DNA of 64,000 nt from Nyssa sinensis (lineage: Eukaryota; Streptophyta; Magnoliopsida; Cornales; Nyssaceae): NCBI GenBank assembly GCA_008638375.1, contig CM018041.1:1674001-1738000 (forward strand), written 5' to 3'. A program made the translations under genes and the position numbers. Below, in pieces: positions 1 to 10,754 of the stretch (the first letter of the stretch is position 1; the number at the start of each line of letters is the position of its first letter). The notes beneath the pieces were generated by a model. The model had not been told where the DNA came from. It saw only the letters and a list, made by a program, of their open reading frames with translations, and made no database searches.

Positions 1-2600
1 AAATGATATGACACTGTCATTAGAGGTTTTTCTTAATACACACGCACACGCGCGTGCACACACACACATGTATATATTGAAAAATCTAAGTATTACTCTT
101 TTTTTTCTTTAATATATATATTGTTTGATTCCTCTCCCCCCGCCCCACATCGTTATATCAAAAAAAGAAAAAGAAAAAAGAATGTAATAGAATGGGTAGG
201 CAGGGTAGCTATCTTAATTACATGCAATTTATTCTGCTCAATAACTTACATTGAATTGGACTTTTTTTTTGGTGTGAGACCCTGTAAGAAATTGATGATA
301 TTAACCAATGGGTGTGAGCCACGTGTCCTAATTAATAATAATATTTCTATTACAGATGTTAATTAATAATTCTACAATCATCAAACAATAAAATCATGTG
401 AAGTACTTTGAGGAAAAGTTAAGTTAATGGGTGGTTGAGAATGATAGAATGCTTACTAACTAGAACAAAACAAGTGTCTAGATGCTGCTAACTGCCTATC
501 CTAATCATAGTTATGTCCCTACCATTCTCTGATTAGAATCTCTTAATCAACCCAAGCCTATTAAGAACAAATAATTTGCATCCACATAAACATTATCACC
601 AGAAAGATGATGATATTTAAATGAGAGGTCAACCTAACATATAATCTTCTCAATCTTCAGTGGGCAATGCCCTCTTTTTGGCTGGATGTCCTGTTCATTT
701 TTGCTTTTGTTGACATCTCAGACCGACTTGGGGATTCTCCACAGGTGTGTCCCATGCTGAGTCATTTCCACGCCAAACCACCTAAGTAAGTTGGGCCAAT
801 TCTTTTTGTATGTGTACAAAACATGCACCCTTTTCATCCAAAGTTTGCATATTATGGTGTAGATTACAAATCAAACTAGGAAGGATGAGTTTTGAGTTTT
901 CATTCTAAGTGTTTGTGTGGTTTAGAAATGATATTCCATGTGGGTTAAGTTCGGTAAGGTAGGTAACGAATGATCTCAAGTATGGATCCATGTCCCACCA
1001 ATTTGGTGTTTAGAACTTATCAACATGAAAGAGTTATTGCTTACATGAGAAAAAAAAAGAGAGTGAAAGAGATAGGAAGATATTTAATGTGTTGGATCAT
1101 CATCTACTGTTGTTGTTATTGTTGGATCTAAACCGTTCTTGAGATCAAGTAATTGGTGAAAAAATATATATTATTGTCCGTAAAAATTGTTAAAAAATTG
1201 ATTATGAAATAAAAAATGACAAAATGATAAAAAGAAATTAAAGAAGAAAGGATAATCGGATAATATCACTTTATTTTTTATGATCAAGTTACTCAATTTG
1301 CTGATTTTAGTTTAAAAAACTTATTCTAATTTAATTTACACAAATTTTACTTTCTCGTTCAAACACAATAAATTTAAAACAAACAAGTGAAAATATGTCT
1401 TTTCAATAATAATTTATAATATGTGTCAAGATTTATTAAAAAAGATGTTATGACACGACGATGAAAAATAGAGCATTGGCAACGGAGAGCCATTCATTTT
1501 ACCCTAAAACAGTATTAATTGAGTGAAAACAGGGAAAGATAGAAAAAGGAAGATGAAGCTTAGTGATCTGAAGGGAGGCAGCAGCCCATGCGAGACCAAC
1601 TTTCTAGAGTGCAGCAGATCTTTACACGCAAAACAAAAGCCCTTTCGCATCCCCGTCTTTCATCCATCTCTATCTGAGTTATGAGGGGAGAAAAAAAAGG
1701 TAAAGATAAACACTTCTTTCACCGACTGATCCGCACATATATATTTATATATACAAAGTTGATAATATGTTAAAAGGTGTTTTGAGAAATGATAACTTTT
1801 TCTTTTTGGAGTAATTTTTGTTTTTCAAATTATTCTTGTAAATTTTGTATCTTGAAATGATAATCATACAAAATCTGTAAGGCATAACTTCAAAAAAGCT
1901 ATAAAGTAACTTAAAATGACCTGGTAACTGGCTTCAAAAATGAATTGCAACATCTTTTGAGTTTAATAGAAAGATGGCTTCATGTTATCATTTGAGGTGA
2001 TGTATTTGTTGTGTGAAAGTGATTAAATAAATAATAAATTTATTTTAAATGAATAAAAAATAAAATAAAATAAAATGAATAGAAAAGATATAAGATTTAT
2101 GTAATTCATCAAAATAACTACGTTTACGAGCAGTAATAATCAGTTCACCATGTATTAAAGAAATTATAAAAAAATAAAAACTCTCAAAACTCAAAACTCA
2201 AAGCTCCTTATTCCTTAACAACGACTCTCTTTTCTCTCTTTCAAAACCCTAAAGATAATACCATAATATAAGTGATTTATAACATAAGAGAAAAACGGAT
2301 CTAAAAATAAAAACGGGTAAAAAATTAGATTATCTCGAATTACAAACAAACCATTAAAAATTTGAATAAATTCATGAGAACCATTCCACAAATCTCCACC
2401 CTCCACCTTAGCCTTATAAATATGCACTTAGCCCCATGCAAGGTGCTCAAATAAAAAATAATAATTTTGTGAAAAAGTTGTCGTTAATCCATGTGGTGCG
2501 GCTATTTTTTTTACAAATTTAAAAACGTTTCCACTTTTATAAAAAAACAATTATGAAATATTTTGTAAAATTTTTCTCTCTCTCTCTCTCATTCTCCAAT
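1..2600. other. Intergenic AT-rich DNA
   Basis: I see no supportable gene. A CA/CG microsatellite lies at about 40-70. The sequence from 85 (TCTAAGTATTACTC) resembles the start of the Helitron-like element at 5254, but no matching 3' end was found nearby. Open frames here lack ATG starts or coding character. Confidence 0.6.
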
Positions 2601-2612
2601 TCTCACCCTTCT

Positions 2613-2624
2613 CTCTATATAACT
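2613..2624 (+). promoter_or_regulatory. Candidate TATA box of HIPP gene
   Basis: CTCTATATAACT follows a CT-rich stretch and lies about 300 bp upstream of the HIPP start codon at 2922. Position and composition suit a plant core promoter with a CT-rich leader. No transcript start is known, so this is inference. Confidence 0.35.
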
Positions 2625-2921
2625 GGCTACCTTGCTACCTTAGTTTTCCTCCCTTCCTCCCCTCTACAGCCTAACAAATCTTAAAAGAAAGAATTAAATT
2701 AAGAGGTCCCTTCTATAGTTAGTGGCCCTGCATGTGCTCTGGAATCACAGACAGAGCTTTATAGGACAATAATGGCACCGCCCCAATTCCATTGATATCT
2801 TATTCTTACATATAGATTCGGTCTCTTCTCCTTGTTAGATCTCTCTCTCCTTTTTTCCCACGCCCTTCTCATTTTGAGAAACATATAGCTTCGGTTTCTC
2901 TTGCAATTAATAGAGATCACA

Positions 2922-3869
2922 ATGGGTGAAGAAGCTAAACAGGTAACTAAGTTTTTGCATTTTATGTTTCCTGATTGCTCAATTCTTTTCATCAATGGTT
3001 ATTTCGGTGTTAAATTTGGTTCTGAATTTGAATGATTGTGTAGGAACAAGCTAAGGCAGAAGCTAAGCCAGAGGAGAAGAAAGAAGAGAAGACGGAGGAG
3101 AAGAAGGAAGAGCCAAAGCCACCCTCGCCTGTCGTCTTATATGTAGACTTGCATTGTATGGGATGTGCAAAGAAGATTGAGAAGTCCATCTTGAAGATTA
3201 GAGGTCTCTTTCTTTCTCTCTTTCTCTAGTTGGTTCTGAAAAATGTTAAATGTATACAATTTTATTTGACTAACGAAAAAACCATATTTACGACTCAAAT
3301 TGGTGAAGTCACAAGAAACCTTAAGATTGCACCGAGGTTTTGTGTTAAATCATTTGGGTTTTTTTCTTGAACAGGAGTTGAGGAGGTTGTGATTGATATG
3401 CCACAAAACCAAGTGACTATAAAGGGAATAGTTGAGCCTCAAGCTGTGTGTACAAAGATAATGAATAGAACCAAGAGAAGAGCACAAGTGTTGTCCCCAT
3501 TACCTGCAGCTGAGGGTGAACCTATCCCTGAAGTTTTTAATTCACAGGTCTCATTCACCACCTTAATTAATCCCATTTTTTATATATAAAGCACTTTATG
3601 AATCCATATACAAATCGCGAACCAATAAATCTAATCAATCTACCTGATAACTATGGTGTTCTCTTTTGTTAATTGCCATAGGTCAGCGGATTAGCGACTG
3701 TTGAACTTAATGTGAGCATGCACTGTGAGGCATGCGCTGAGCAACTTAAAAGAAAGTTACTCAAAATGAAAGGTACTATAAAGTGATCATTTACTATTTA
3801 TGGACATCTCATATCATTTTTTGTAGAATATGTGAAACCTGTAATTATTTTCTTTCTCTCTCTTTATAT

Positions 3870-3900
<31 letters not shown>

Positions 3901-4843
3901 CTTATACTTGTATACTGTGTTTAATTAAAGATAAAACAATCATGTAAGAATACGTATAACATGTTTCTTAATGAGTCTTAAATGCTACAAAATCAAACAA
4001 ATTGTCGGATGCTGCATATACTTAAACTATGTAATATAAGTGATGTTATGGTCATATTTTAATTTAAAATATATAATACATGTTAATATTTAATATATGC
4101 ATAATTACAAAACTCCTCCACATTATCTTATTTGGACTTTTTTTTTCCTAGGGGTCGTTTTCACTTTATCCTTTATGATGATGTCTTATAGTGATTGGCC
4201 ACTCATACCAAGAGGCCGATCTCATCTACAAGTAGTATTCACAAAGATAGACCTCGATGATTATGTCAAATTTTAATACGCATCATCATGAAAATTTACA
4301 GAGACTTTTTTTTGAGTTGATTCCGATGACTAAGTGATGATAGGTTGATGTCTGTGGATTACAGGAGTAAGAACAGTAACGACAGAGCTGAGCTCTGGGA
4401 AAGTTACAGTAACCGGTACCTTGGATGCAGACAGGCTAGTTGACTATGTTTACAGACGCACCAAAAAGCAAGCTAAAATTGTCCCACAGCCTGAACCAGA
4501 GAAGCAAGAAGCAGAAGCAAAGCCTGAAGATGGAAAGGAAGCAGAGAAGCCAGCTGAAGAACCAAAACCAAAAGAGAAGAAAGAAGAAGCTACAGAGAAA
4601 AAAGACGGCGGTGGTGAAAAACCACCAGAAGAAGAAAAGAAAGAAGGCGGTGGTGATAATGGGAAAGAAGAGAAAAGTGATGAAAACAAAGAAGAGGACA
4701 AGAAAGGAGAAGAGAATAACCAAAGTGATGAACAAAGCATGCAAAGAATGATGTATTATTACCAGCCCCTTTACGTCATTGAGAGAATCCCACCACCTCA
4801 ACTCTTCTCCGATGAAAATCCTAATGCCTGTTGCATTTCATAA
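2922..4843 (+). CDS. Heavy-metal-associated isoprenylated plant protein (HIPP9-like)
   Basis: Five exons with GT-AG introns: 2922-2942, 3044-3203, 3375-3547, 3682-3772 and 4365-4843. Together they encode about 307 aa. A short K/E-rich N-terminus precedes two HMA domains with metal-binding pairs, DLHCMGCAKK (Cys about 45 and 48) and SMHCEACAEQ (Cys about 133 and 136). A long Lys/Glu/Pro-rich tail follows, ending in CCIS, a CaaX farnesylation box. HIPPs are known to bind or ferry metals such as Cu, Zn or Cd, and the prenyl group attaches them to membranes or nuclear partners. The order and wording of the motifs resemble Arabidopsis HIPP9. The start was chosen because MGEEAKQ joins in frame to exon 2. 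The gene looks intact. The 591-bp intron 4 contains a (TA)n tract. Confidence 0.93.
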
Positions 4844-5065
4844 TCCATGTTTTTAATACAGATTTTGATTTGCATGATGCATCTAATCACTATGAGGACG
4901 TATCAACTAAACTTGGTGCATGGATGGATGTTTTCAGTGTACGTATGGATTGGATCCAAATTCGAAATACAATGAAAATATAATCATTCTGTATCTGTGT
5001 GTTTTCATATATATTTATAGACTCACACACACACTATGGACCCAACGAGCCAGGAGAAGCAGGTC

Positions 5066-5098
<33 letters not shown>

Positions 5099-5253
5099 TT
5101 CTTATGAAAATACACGAGATCTATTATTTGTATCTCTAATTGTATCACAATGTGATATGTTTGGTGCCTTTTAGGTCCCATATTATATGATTTTTAAAGG
5201 CATTATATAATGACATGTAACATTGGAATATAATTAGAAATATAAATTAAGAA
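4844..5253. other. 3' flank of HIPP gene
   Basis: Probable 3' UTR, then AT-rich DNA with a (CA)n microsatellite at about 5069-5092. No gene seen. Confidence 0.5.
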
Positions 5254-5598
5254 TCTCAAGTATTACTCTATTTTTTTAAATAAAAAAAATATTAAAACGA
5301 AATAAGAAATGATGGTTTTGAAACTTGATTAAAAATATTTTATTACCCATCAAAATTTGTTCACATTATTCTCATATATTTACAAGGAGTGGACCTACCA
5401 TTTATAGATCTATCAATAAATCCCACTCTTTATGAAAATATCAGCACAACATTAACAAATTTTGATAAACCATAAAACATTACTCTTTACAAAGTTTTCA
5501 AGTCTTGTCCCTGAATGGTAAAAGAAACTGTAATTTTAGTCAAATGGGTTTATACATTTTTCATTGATGTACCCATGCGAAGCATGGGTACTGACTAG
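5254..5598 (+). mobile_element. Short non-autonomous Helitron-like element
   Basis: The 3' end has the Helitron signature: a perfect 9-bp stem, TACCCATGC (5570-5578) with loop GAA and GCATGGGTA (5582-5590), then CTGA and CTAG, followed by T at 5599. A matching 5' end, TCTCAAGTATTACTC, begins at 5254 and is preceded by A, as expected for insertion between A and T without a target duplication. The 345-bp element encodes nothing. The 3' end is well supported; the 5' end is an inference. Confidence 0.6.
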
Positions 5599-8393
5599 TG
5601 TATGTATGTGTGTGCCTATATATATATATATATATACATGTTATTGACGTCTTGTTGTAATGTGTTTCCAGCTTGCTTTTAAATTAAATAATTGAAATCC
5701 AAGGGTCCACGTTTTATATTCTCATTTCTATGGTGCCGATTCTCATAAACTTTGCATCTGTAATAAATATGTGGGGCTAAGTTTGTTTAATTTGTATTTG
5801 TATTTATTTATCTATACTTTTACTCACACTTTTTATTTATTTATTTAGGTTTTCAGAATCTTTGGAGGAATGTAACAGAATGATGAGTCACCATTATTTA
5901 ATTAACACCTTTATTTGGGGAATGCAAATGGTCTTCAATTAATCCATGAATATATATGTATATATAGTTACAAATCTAAGGGTATGGATTGGATGGGGTG
6001 AGTAGGTCACATGACTTGTTTTTATGTGCCAAACAAAAACAGGGTCCGAGTGTGACCAAAGATGGAGGCAGGTGTTTGTTAAGGCTGGATAATTCAATGA
6101 TTAAGGGTTTGTTTGGATGGAATAATTTGAAAGGAGAAAAAAGAATTTAAGGAGTGATATCAAAAGCTCTCATTCATTTAAGAAAATTTGGAGGGATAGA
6201 TTGAGTCCTTAGACTCACTTATTTAATTTATTTAGAAGTAGATAAATTTAAAGAAAAAACTCATTTAATATTTTTTTTATAATACCAAATATACCTTTAA
6301 TTAATGCAATAACTAAAACTTTTTTACGACGACTAATGACAAAAATAAAAATTTAAACTTACTGTGAGAAAAAAAATTCAGGATCGAGATTGAGGAAGAG
6401 ACATATAAATAGGATTGGAGTTAGAAAAAAATATCTTAATCCTGACCTCGACTTCGACTCATTGCCATTTCTAGTCCTAATAGTGAAGTGAAGGCCCTTT
6501 GATAATAAAGTGGATTAAGCAACAAAAAAGGAAAATCAGAAAACAAGGCAACAAAATGCACTAAAGTTGTTCGGCATTCACATCAAGGTTAGGCAAACGA
6601 ATTTTTATAGGGTTGAAAGGATAGCAGAAGAATACAATAACTTTTCAATCAAAAAGTGGGGGATAACTTTTTTAATTCGAGGGAAAATTGTGGATAAGTC
6701 AGCTTTTTTATCCTTTTTAAGATTAGAAATTAAAGTAATTGGGTGGCATAAAAGTATAAAATTGATTTGAAGGACTCTATTGGAATCTCCTTTTCTTCAA
6801 AAGATGAACTTATTGGTCCCCAAAAATTTTGGTTCGAGCTTATAATTTGTCTTTCATAATTACAAAAAAAAAGGTTGAAGTTAATAGTGATTTTTCCTTT
6901 ATTTGACAAAGCTCATTGCCTCCACTCTAGACTTTTTTGGACGAGAGCCTTGCTGGTTACCGCTGTTGAGGTCTAATTGCTCTCTAGTCATCAAGCATGT
7001 TTTATTTTCAGAAGAACAATACTTAACTCTAAATTAGGTAGGAGAAACTTCATTCAATTTGAATACGTGTCTTAACTATATATCTGTCACATATGAAATA
7101 TATATGTACTTTTTTTATTTTATTTTATTTTATTTATTTAAAACTAAATAGTCATATGATTTTCGTATAATTCTATAAGTAATAGAATAAGGTTACGACA
7201 CGTACATGAATAAGAAGAATCTTGTCCCTAGTTTGGAGTCGAGTACTTTTTTTCTTTAATGGAACTAAATCTTGCCTCTTCAGTGTTATGTAAATTAGCA
7301 TGAAAAAAAAATAAGGTAACCAATTGTTATATGATTGATTTCAATCAAGTGTGATCTTGAGTGAGAGCAAGAACAAGAGTACTGCAAATATTGTCAACAT
7401 AGAGTAAATGAGAGTACTAATCCTGACTAAAGATGAGTGAGTACAATGTTACACTACATGAACAAGAGAGACTTGAACTCAAAAATTTTCATAAACCGAG
7501 AGCTCTAATATCAATGAAGTAACTTTTGAGAATGATTTGAAAAATAAGTTAAATGCAAACTGCAAGATAAGCTCATTCAACCAAATCGACAAAGTAGGGA
7601 ACTTGAATTACCAAGTTTGATGCATAAAATGCCAGCTTATGTCTTAAGATAGTGCTAATATGGAAAAAGGGGCCAACCCCATATTTCAGAGCTTGCATAC
7701 GAGTCCATGGTGGGAAGCTCTAAAGGTTCTGTTAAAAGCTTTGATTAGGTTGGAGTAGTGCTTGAATTTCACTTCAAAGAATACTATCATTTTTGCAAAG
7801 CCATATTCGATATTATGTTAAAACTTGAAAATGTGCACCTATATCCTACACAAATCATAAAGAATAAGTCTTGAAAAGGTATTCTTTTAGCCTAGGGATA
7901 GGCCAATTAACTCGGATTTGATCCAGATATTATCTGAATCTGATTCATTTAAGCAGATATAAATCATATTTTGTGATCCTTATTTATGGTGTGCCGATGA
8001 CACTTTCTAAAATAATTCAAAAGTTTTTTGAAAAGCTTTTGTAGCTTCAATTGGAGTAGAGGGTTGCTCTAGTATGTCTTCATACCATATGGTCTATCGA
8101 TCATTCGGGAATCCAAGATTAAGTATGTGTTTGGCTGAGTAGCCTGGGCCGCTATTTTGAACGTTTCATGAGAAGTTCTTTCATGGTGCTTTTTCCTTAA
8201 ACGTTGTTCCAGACACGATACCAAACGGAGCAGCCCAACACAATAGCCCGTGCTTCTGCAGGACTTAAGTTCAAAATAGGCCGAAGAACAGGGCCATGTC
8301 TTATATACATTACTGTTTAAATTGAGTCCAAGCCCTTTGTAGTACAATTGACACGGAGTAGTGTCTACACATCCCAGATCATTTGCAAGAAAA
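5599..8393. other. Intergenic DNA with degenerate repeats
   Basis: No gene recognised. AT microsatellite at about 5618-5636. Around 8120-8300 there are inverted words (CTATTTTGAAC near 8152 and GTTCAAAATAG near 8268), suggesting a degraded MITE. ORFs in this stretch have no coding character. Confidence 0.5.
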
Positions 8394-8638
8394 ATGGTCA
8401 CTCCATCTCGTCGATTGCTACCTCCAGCTGCTGCTACAGCCTAAAGAGGCAATGGATGAGTGTTGGACACCAAGTTATCTTTACTCGTTTAATTTGCAAC
8501 TTGATTTATGATCAAAATGCACTTGTCTTTTCTAATGGAACCTACATGTTTACATGTCATTTCACAGGCATATACTCAGTACATGTGGATTTTAATTAAC
8601 AGAAGGTGACAGTCTGGGGAATATGCAACAAATATGAT

Positions 8639-8851
8639 ATGCTAGCGACCATGAGGAACAAGAGAAAACAAGTTCGTTTTTGGAATGCAGAAGACAACCA
8701 ATTGTTGGAAGAATCAGAACGAATATCCCCATCACCATCTTTTCTTCCTCCAAAACTCTCCATGCCATCTTTTTCCCCAAGGAAGGCGGCTCGGTCTCCG
8801 AGCTGGAAAGCATGGAAGAAGAAGGTGTTCATTAGATCCTACTCCTTTTAA
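8639..8851 (+). CDS. Doubtful small basic ORF (possible terminal exon)
   Basis: Unrecognised. The frame encodes up to 70 aa from an ATG at 8639, with a second ATG at 8651. It is rich in Lys, Arg, Ser, Pro and Trp, with SFSPRKAARSPSWKAWKKK near the end. Possible acceptors lie at about 8600-8602 (ACAG), so this could be the last exon of a small gene whose first exon I cannot place. A 16-codon ATG frame at 8394 ends at 8444. Codon use looks more gene-like than the surroundings, but there is no recognisable family, so this may be chance or a relic. Confidence 0.25.
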   Translation: MLATMRNKRKQVRFWNAEDNQLLEESERISPSPSFLPPKLSMPSFSPRKAARSPSWKAWKKKVFIRSYSF

Positions 8852-9943
8852 AATTTTCTGGACTACTACAAGAAAATATTAATATAAATCATATGTAAAA
8901 TTAGAAGCACTTGGCCGGGCTTTCTCAATCCCTTTTTTTTGGAGGAATTCTTGAGTGTGAATTAAATTTTGTGAACCAAACTAATTACAATTGTCAATGG
9001 GACAAAGAACACTTCTTTTTCTCTTAAAAATCAGCCTAACTCATTTCGTGTAAGAATTTCTTCCTTCTTTTGGACATGTTTGGCAACTCCCCATTTTCCT
9101 TTTTCTTGTTGGGTGGTTACTTTCCCAAGTCCCTCTCTTCCCCTTTGGAATTTTAAGCATTTGTCTGCATTGGCGTGCGTTCACAGTCCCTTGCTATTCA
9201 ACCACAACAAATATCAACCTATTGACAAAAAAGTTAAAGGAAAAAAAAGACCTACTTTTTTTTTATAATTTGGTATTCGATTTTTCAAGTCGACTAATTC
9301 AAAAATTTTGAGCATTGTCTAGTGCTGACTCAACTATCTCTTGAGATTAAGGTAAAAAAGTTATTGATAAGATAATAAAGAAGAATTTTTTGTCATCCAT
9401 ATCAAATTTTGACAAATAACATATTTTTTATATTAAAATGTAATTAAAATATTATTTATATCATATATTAGAATTTAATATAGATGATCATGTTAAACTC
9501 ATGCAAGTCACCGGGTTTTAAGACTGTCTTTGGTCATTGTCTAGATCATGGTTTTGGATTAAGAAATTAGGCCACATCAGCTTCAAAATTAACTTGTCAA
9601 AACATGATGCCACTTTTTTTTTTTTTTGTTTTAACTCATTCTGACTTTTAATTGTATGATCGAATTGTAAAAATAATCAAATTATAAAAGAGAATCTCTA
9701 TCAATCTTTAAGTTGTCCTTATTGAAATTCTTGAATGACCTAAAATTCAGTGTGCAAACACCTACCTCAAGATTGGCTGCCACCTTAACAAAACCTCGGG
9801 GTTAGCTAGGTGCCACGTTATTCACATACTATATAAGATCAGGGTAAAAAAATGTAAAACGTGATAATTCAAAATTAATGATTACAAACTACGCGTAAAC
9901 TCACCGTCCAGTAATCACAACCCCACACCCAAATTTCACTGTA

Positions 9944-9978
<35 letters not shown>

Positions 9979-10141
9979 CATGGCCCTATGTCTGTATGAA
10001 AGAATAGAAAGTAACAGAGAAAAAAAAAAGGTAGGTCAACCCCCACCAGCATATGTAGAACATAAATTTGGCTTTCATTACCATTCCAGCCTCCTTCAAA
10101 CTCATCTGCAAAGAAAGACTCTTACCTTATATATACATTCG
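8852..10141. other. Intergenic DNA upstream of the Tat element
   Basis: AT-rich sequence without a recognised gene. A compound (TG)n(TA)n microsatellite lies at about 9943-9978. A TATA-like TTATATATAC at about 10127-10138 is immediately left of the retrotransposon target site. Confidence 0.5.
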
Positions 10142-10146
10142 GTTCC
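10142..10146 (+). repeat. Target site duplication GTTCC (left)
   Basis: GTTCC directly precedes the TG of the left LTR and reappears at 20606-20610 after the CA of the right LTR. This fixes the element boundaries. Confidence 0.9.
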
Positions 10147-10681
10147 TGATATGTCATAGATACACTTTACTTAATTCAGACAACTTGAATGTGTTCCGAA
10201 AAGCTAGTTTTTCTTACTTACTACGGGAAAGGTATACCGAGGTTTACCTCGGTATACCGAGCTCGGAACAATTGAGTAAATCGACAAAAAGAATGACGAA
10301 AGTCTCATGATTATACTGCTATAGCCTGACAGGCGGTGAGACCTAGTCCTGTCAAAAGTAGCTACAGGCTTGGAAAACCATTCTTGCACGTACACGTGTA
10401 AAGGGAGCCATAAATTATATGAAAACGATGTCCACCGCTTGTCAGACAAGTTAAACCGCCTCTTCAACACTATACATAGAAAAAAGCAGGTATGAAAAAA
10501 GGGAGATCATCTGAGATATTAAGTGATAAAAGAGTCAAAACTTTTAATCACAGAAAAAGAATACTAATTTAACCATCGGAGAGGTTACCACCGGAACCTT
10601 TCCCGGTGGCTTTTATTAATCATCTCTTTTCAGGTTCACAGTGACGGATCATTCCATGGCGAGCCCAAATTAGCTGCATCA
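10147..10681 (+). repeat. 5' LTR of Tat element
   Basis: 535 bp, beginning TGATATG and ending GCATCA. By eye it matches the 3' LTR except for one base (A at about 10622, G in the right copy). It contains a perfect 12-bp inverted repeat at 10231-10258. It should carry the promoter for the sense RNA. Confidence 0.95.
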
Positions 10682-10684
10682 GCT

Positions 10685-10702
10685 TGGCGCCGTCTGTGGG
10701 AA
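10685..10702 (+). promoter_or_regulatory. Primer binding site
   Basis: TGGCGCCGTCTGTGGGAA lies three bases inside the left LTR. The first nine bases are complementary to the 3' end of plant tRNA-Asp (…CGGCGCCA) as I recall it, and the same string is typical of plant Tat elements. The exact primer tRNA is inferred. Confidence 0.7.
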
Positions 10703-10754
10703 CGTTTAACGTTCTTCTTTATCTTCTCTTCTTCGATTAAAGTGTTTGGTAGTC

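Noticed and set aside
4436..4801. Long minus-strand and alternative plus frames over the HIPP last exon
   Set aside because: They mirror the Lys/Glu-rich coding repeat of HIPP exon 5. Phe/Leu/Ser-rich shadow proteins without family resemblance.
8069..8401. 110-codon minus frame
   Set aside because: No recognised domain. It overlaps inverted repeat words that look like a degraded MITE.
10204..10470. 88-codon minus frame present in both LTRs
   Set aside because: No ATG at its start. Identity between copies only reflects identical LTRs.
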